DNA of 64,000 nucleotides from Pinirhizobacter sp036499745. GTDB lineage: Bacteria; Pseudomonadota; Gammaproteobacteria; Xanthomonadales; Rhodanobacteraceae. The position numbers were made by a program, and so were the translations under genes. Shown here piece by piece: positions 63,601-64,000 of this stretch. Location: positions 48,974-112,973 of the forward strand of contig NZ_DASYDG010000032.1 in the NCBI RefSeq assembly GCF_036499745.1, given 5' to 3'. The stretch's first letter is position 1, and the number at the start of each line of letters is the position of its first letter. Under the pieces are notes generated by a model that saw only the letters and a list, made by a program, of their open reading frames with translations, was not told where the DNA came from and did no database searches.

Positions 63601-64000
63601 TGCCCAGGCACCGCTGACGATCAGCATCGTCAACAATCCGACCAAGGTCTACGATGCCAACGACATTGCCACGCTCAACGCCGGCAACTACCTGATCAGT
63701 GGTTTCCTTCAGGGCCAGGGCGCCACGGTCAACCAGACCGACGGTACCTATGCCGATCCCAACGTCGGCCAGTGGCAGGTTACTTCCCTACTCACTGCAG
63801 CCAACCTGATTGCCCTGGGTGGTACCAATCTCAACAATTATTCGATCCCAGGCCTCGCAATCGGTACCGGTCAGATCACGCCAGAACCGCTTGGCGGCCG
63901 GATCCTCGCTGGCCTGACCGGCGTATCCAAGACCTATGACGGTCTGACTTCCATCGGTTTGCTGCCGACCAATTTCACTTTTACCGGCCTCCTGAACGAC
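60644..64000 (+). CDS. Two-partner-secretion exoprotein (filamentous haemagglutinin N-terminal domain, YDG repeats), 3' end outside window
   Basis: The open frame from ATG 60644 runs 1119 codons to the right edge without a stop. Residues 1-23 are an extended signal peptide region (MNHIYRLCWNRTLSQWVPAS). A hydrophobic core ends at AHA, about residue 58. The TPS haemagglutination-activity domain follows (about 60-320) with the NPNG motif at 142-145. Beyond residue 500 a module repeats every 90-97 residues, each centred on K/S-x-YD(G): residues 537, 634, 727, 817, 907, 1001 and 1096, the YDG domain of large adhesins. Secretion would need a TpsB/FhaC-type outer-membrane partner, which is not in the window. 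Likely a surface adhesin. Confidence 0.93.
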   Translation, partial: MNHIYRLCWNRTLSQWVPASELAHSKHGGPTRRHVVGHRVMMLSLLSASLGMTGLAHAGNAPTGGQIVGGSGQIQQSANTTTIQQNSQVLSLNWQNFDIGANQTVNFVQPGASSIAVNRVLGNTASDILGNLNANGQVWLINPNGVLFGQGAQVNVGGIVASTLDLDDGTLGSGSVRFAGDGKGKVVNQGSINAAKGGYVALVGNQVSNQGTIRAQLGTVALGGGSAVTLTFSDNHLLHLQVDKSTLNNLAENRQLIVADGGQVLMSAGARDSLLASAVNNTGTVQARSVEDHDGVITLLGGMEAGTVNVGGTLDASAPNGGNGGQIETSAAHFNLAKDAKITASAPAGKAGTWLVDPTDLTIDDAAATTISSTLNGGTSVVEQTTAGGASGTGVQSTGNGDINVNAAITWNNAVATLELDAFHDINVNKAISGTGGIVMNATGGTLTIGNAGGLSAGTGATLNASKFTNNAGVNALGAKWSLYTANPSGNVLGGVTPNFIQYGTSLGGSLLGTGNGLIYSTAASLQISGLTGTVSKVYDNTNAASFAGGNFVAGGLLNGDKIASATGGTYASVNAANGISVTSPGAIGNFVLTDSSGNIPVLGYTLGTGPVTAAVGQITPAQLTASITGTPTKTYDGTTTATLGSGNYQIDGLVGGQTITVNQPNTVGYVSAEAGAETVNAGFKDTNFIAGIGTLLSNYILPTAATGNGMINKANVVLSGILADSKVYDGNTLAGLDTSNQNLFGIIAGDIGNVSLTQGTGSFGSANVGNNMAVSLTGFSLVGGKANDYNLVLPGSLTASITPKALTIAGVTATSRNYDATTIDLLGFGGAALQGVVAGDGVTLDTGSAAGNFASPNVGNGIAVTASGFGLAGAGAGNYTLSQPTGLSANITPAPLIISLIGNPTKIYNGTTTADTTAANWLITGWQGGQSATLDQVSTANYSGPDAGNNIGVTATLEAPDFHTASGTFMSNYSFTPTVTGTGTIAQAPLTISIVNNPTKVYDANDIATLNAGNYLISGFLQGQGATVNQTDGTYADPNVGQWQVTSLLTAANLIALGGTNLNNYSIPGLAIGTGQITPEPLGGRILAGLTGVSKTYDGLTSIGLLPTNFTFTGLLND

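Overview
The window is high-GC gammaproteobacterial chromosome. The gene content and order (ruvC-ruvA-kup-ruvB-ybgC-tolQRAB, sucCD next to pilSR, clpB/fmdB/aspS, otsBA, bamD, Oar-type TonB receptors, a DUF3011 protein) point to the Xanthomonadales (Lysobacterales), most likely Rhodanobacteraceae such as Luteibacter or Dyella. This is inference from synteny and protein style; no rRNA or tRNA gene is present to confirm it.

Layout. 1-13.2 kb (minus strand): a core housekeeping run. It holds aspS and a small esterase, yebC, the Holliday-junction genes ruvC-ruvA and ruvB, the potassium transporter kup, acyl-CoA thioesterase ybgC and the Tol envelope genes tolQ-R-A-B; tolB runs off the left edge. 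A low-GC orphan gene (4823-5797) sits between kup and ruvB. 13.3-26.5 kb: clpB, trehalose synthesis otsB-otsA, pgeF-rluD, bamD, nadE, a PLP amino-acid decarboxylase and sucCD. 26.7-33.7 kb: signal transduction, with pilS-pilR followed by a convergent three-gene set (membrane histidine kinase, single-domain response regulator, hybrid kinase). 33.8-41.0 kb: a mannoside/mannose catabolic locus (secreted GH92 alpha-mannosidase, LacI regulator, FucP-type permease, sugar kinase, AGE-family isomerase). 41.1-46.0 kb: a Ku protein, a Gln-rich secreted protein, a gene-free stretch with nested inverted repeats, and an ECF42-type sigma factor with its DGPF/YCII and PhnB-like partners. 46.1-52.9 kb: a low-GC secreted orphan, then a divergent TonB receptor / GH31 glycosidase pair. 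53.0-60.0 kb: a Tat-type alpha/beta hydrolase and a TetR-linked cluster (TPP-dependent acetolactate-synthase-like enzyme, GabD-type dehydrogenase, aldo/keto reductase, TetR repressor) plus mug. 60.6-64.0 kb: the 5' part of a large two-partner-secretion exoprotein with repeated YDG modules, open at the right edge.

How parts work together. The mannose locus makes a complete route from extracellular alpha-mannosides to fructose 6-phosphate. The ECF sigma factor, two YCII/DGPF proteins and the glyoxalase-fold protein form one operon preceded by a plausible ECF promoter. In the 54-59 kb cluster a 25-bp operator-like sequence occurs almost identically upstream of the TPP-enzyme/GabD operon and upstream of the TetR gene. 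This suggests an auto-regulated 2-oxo-acid decarboxylase plus semialdehyde dehydrogenase pathway, possibly a 2-oxoglutarate-to-succinate bypass. I regard that cluster as the best candidate for an undescribed system here. The low-GC orphan genes and the gene-free inverted-repeat region are the next best places to look.
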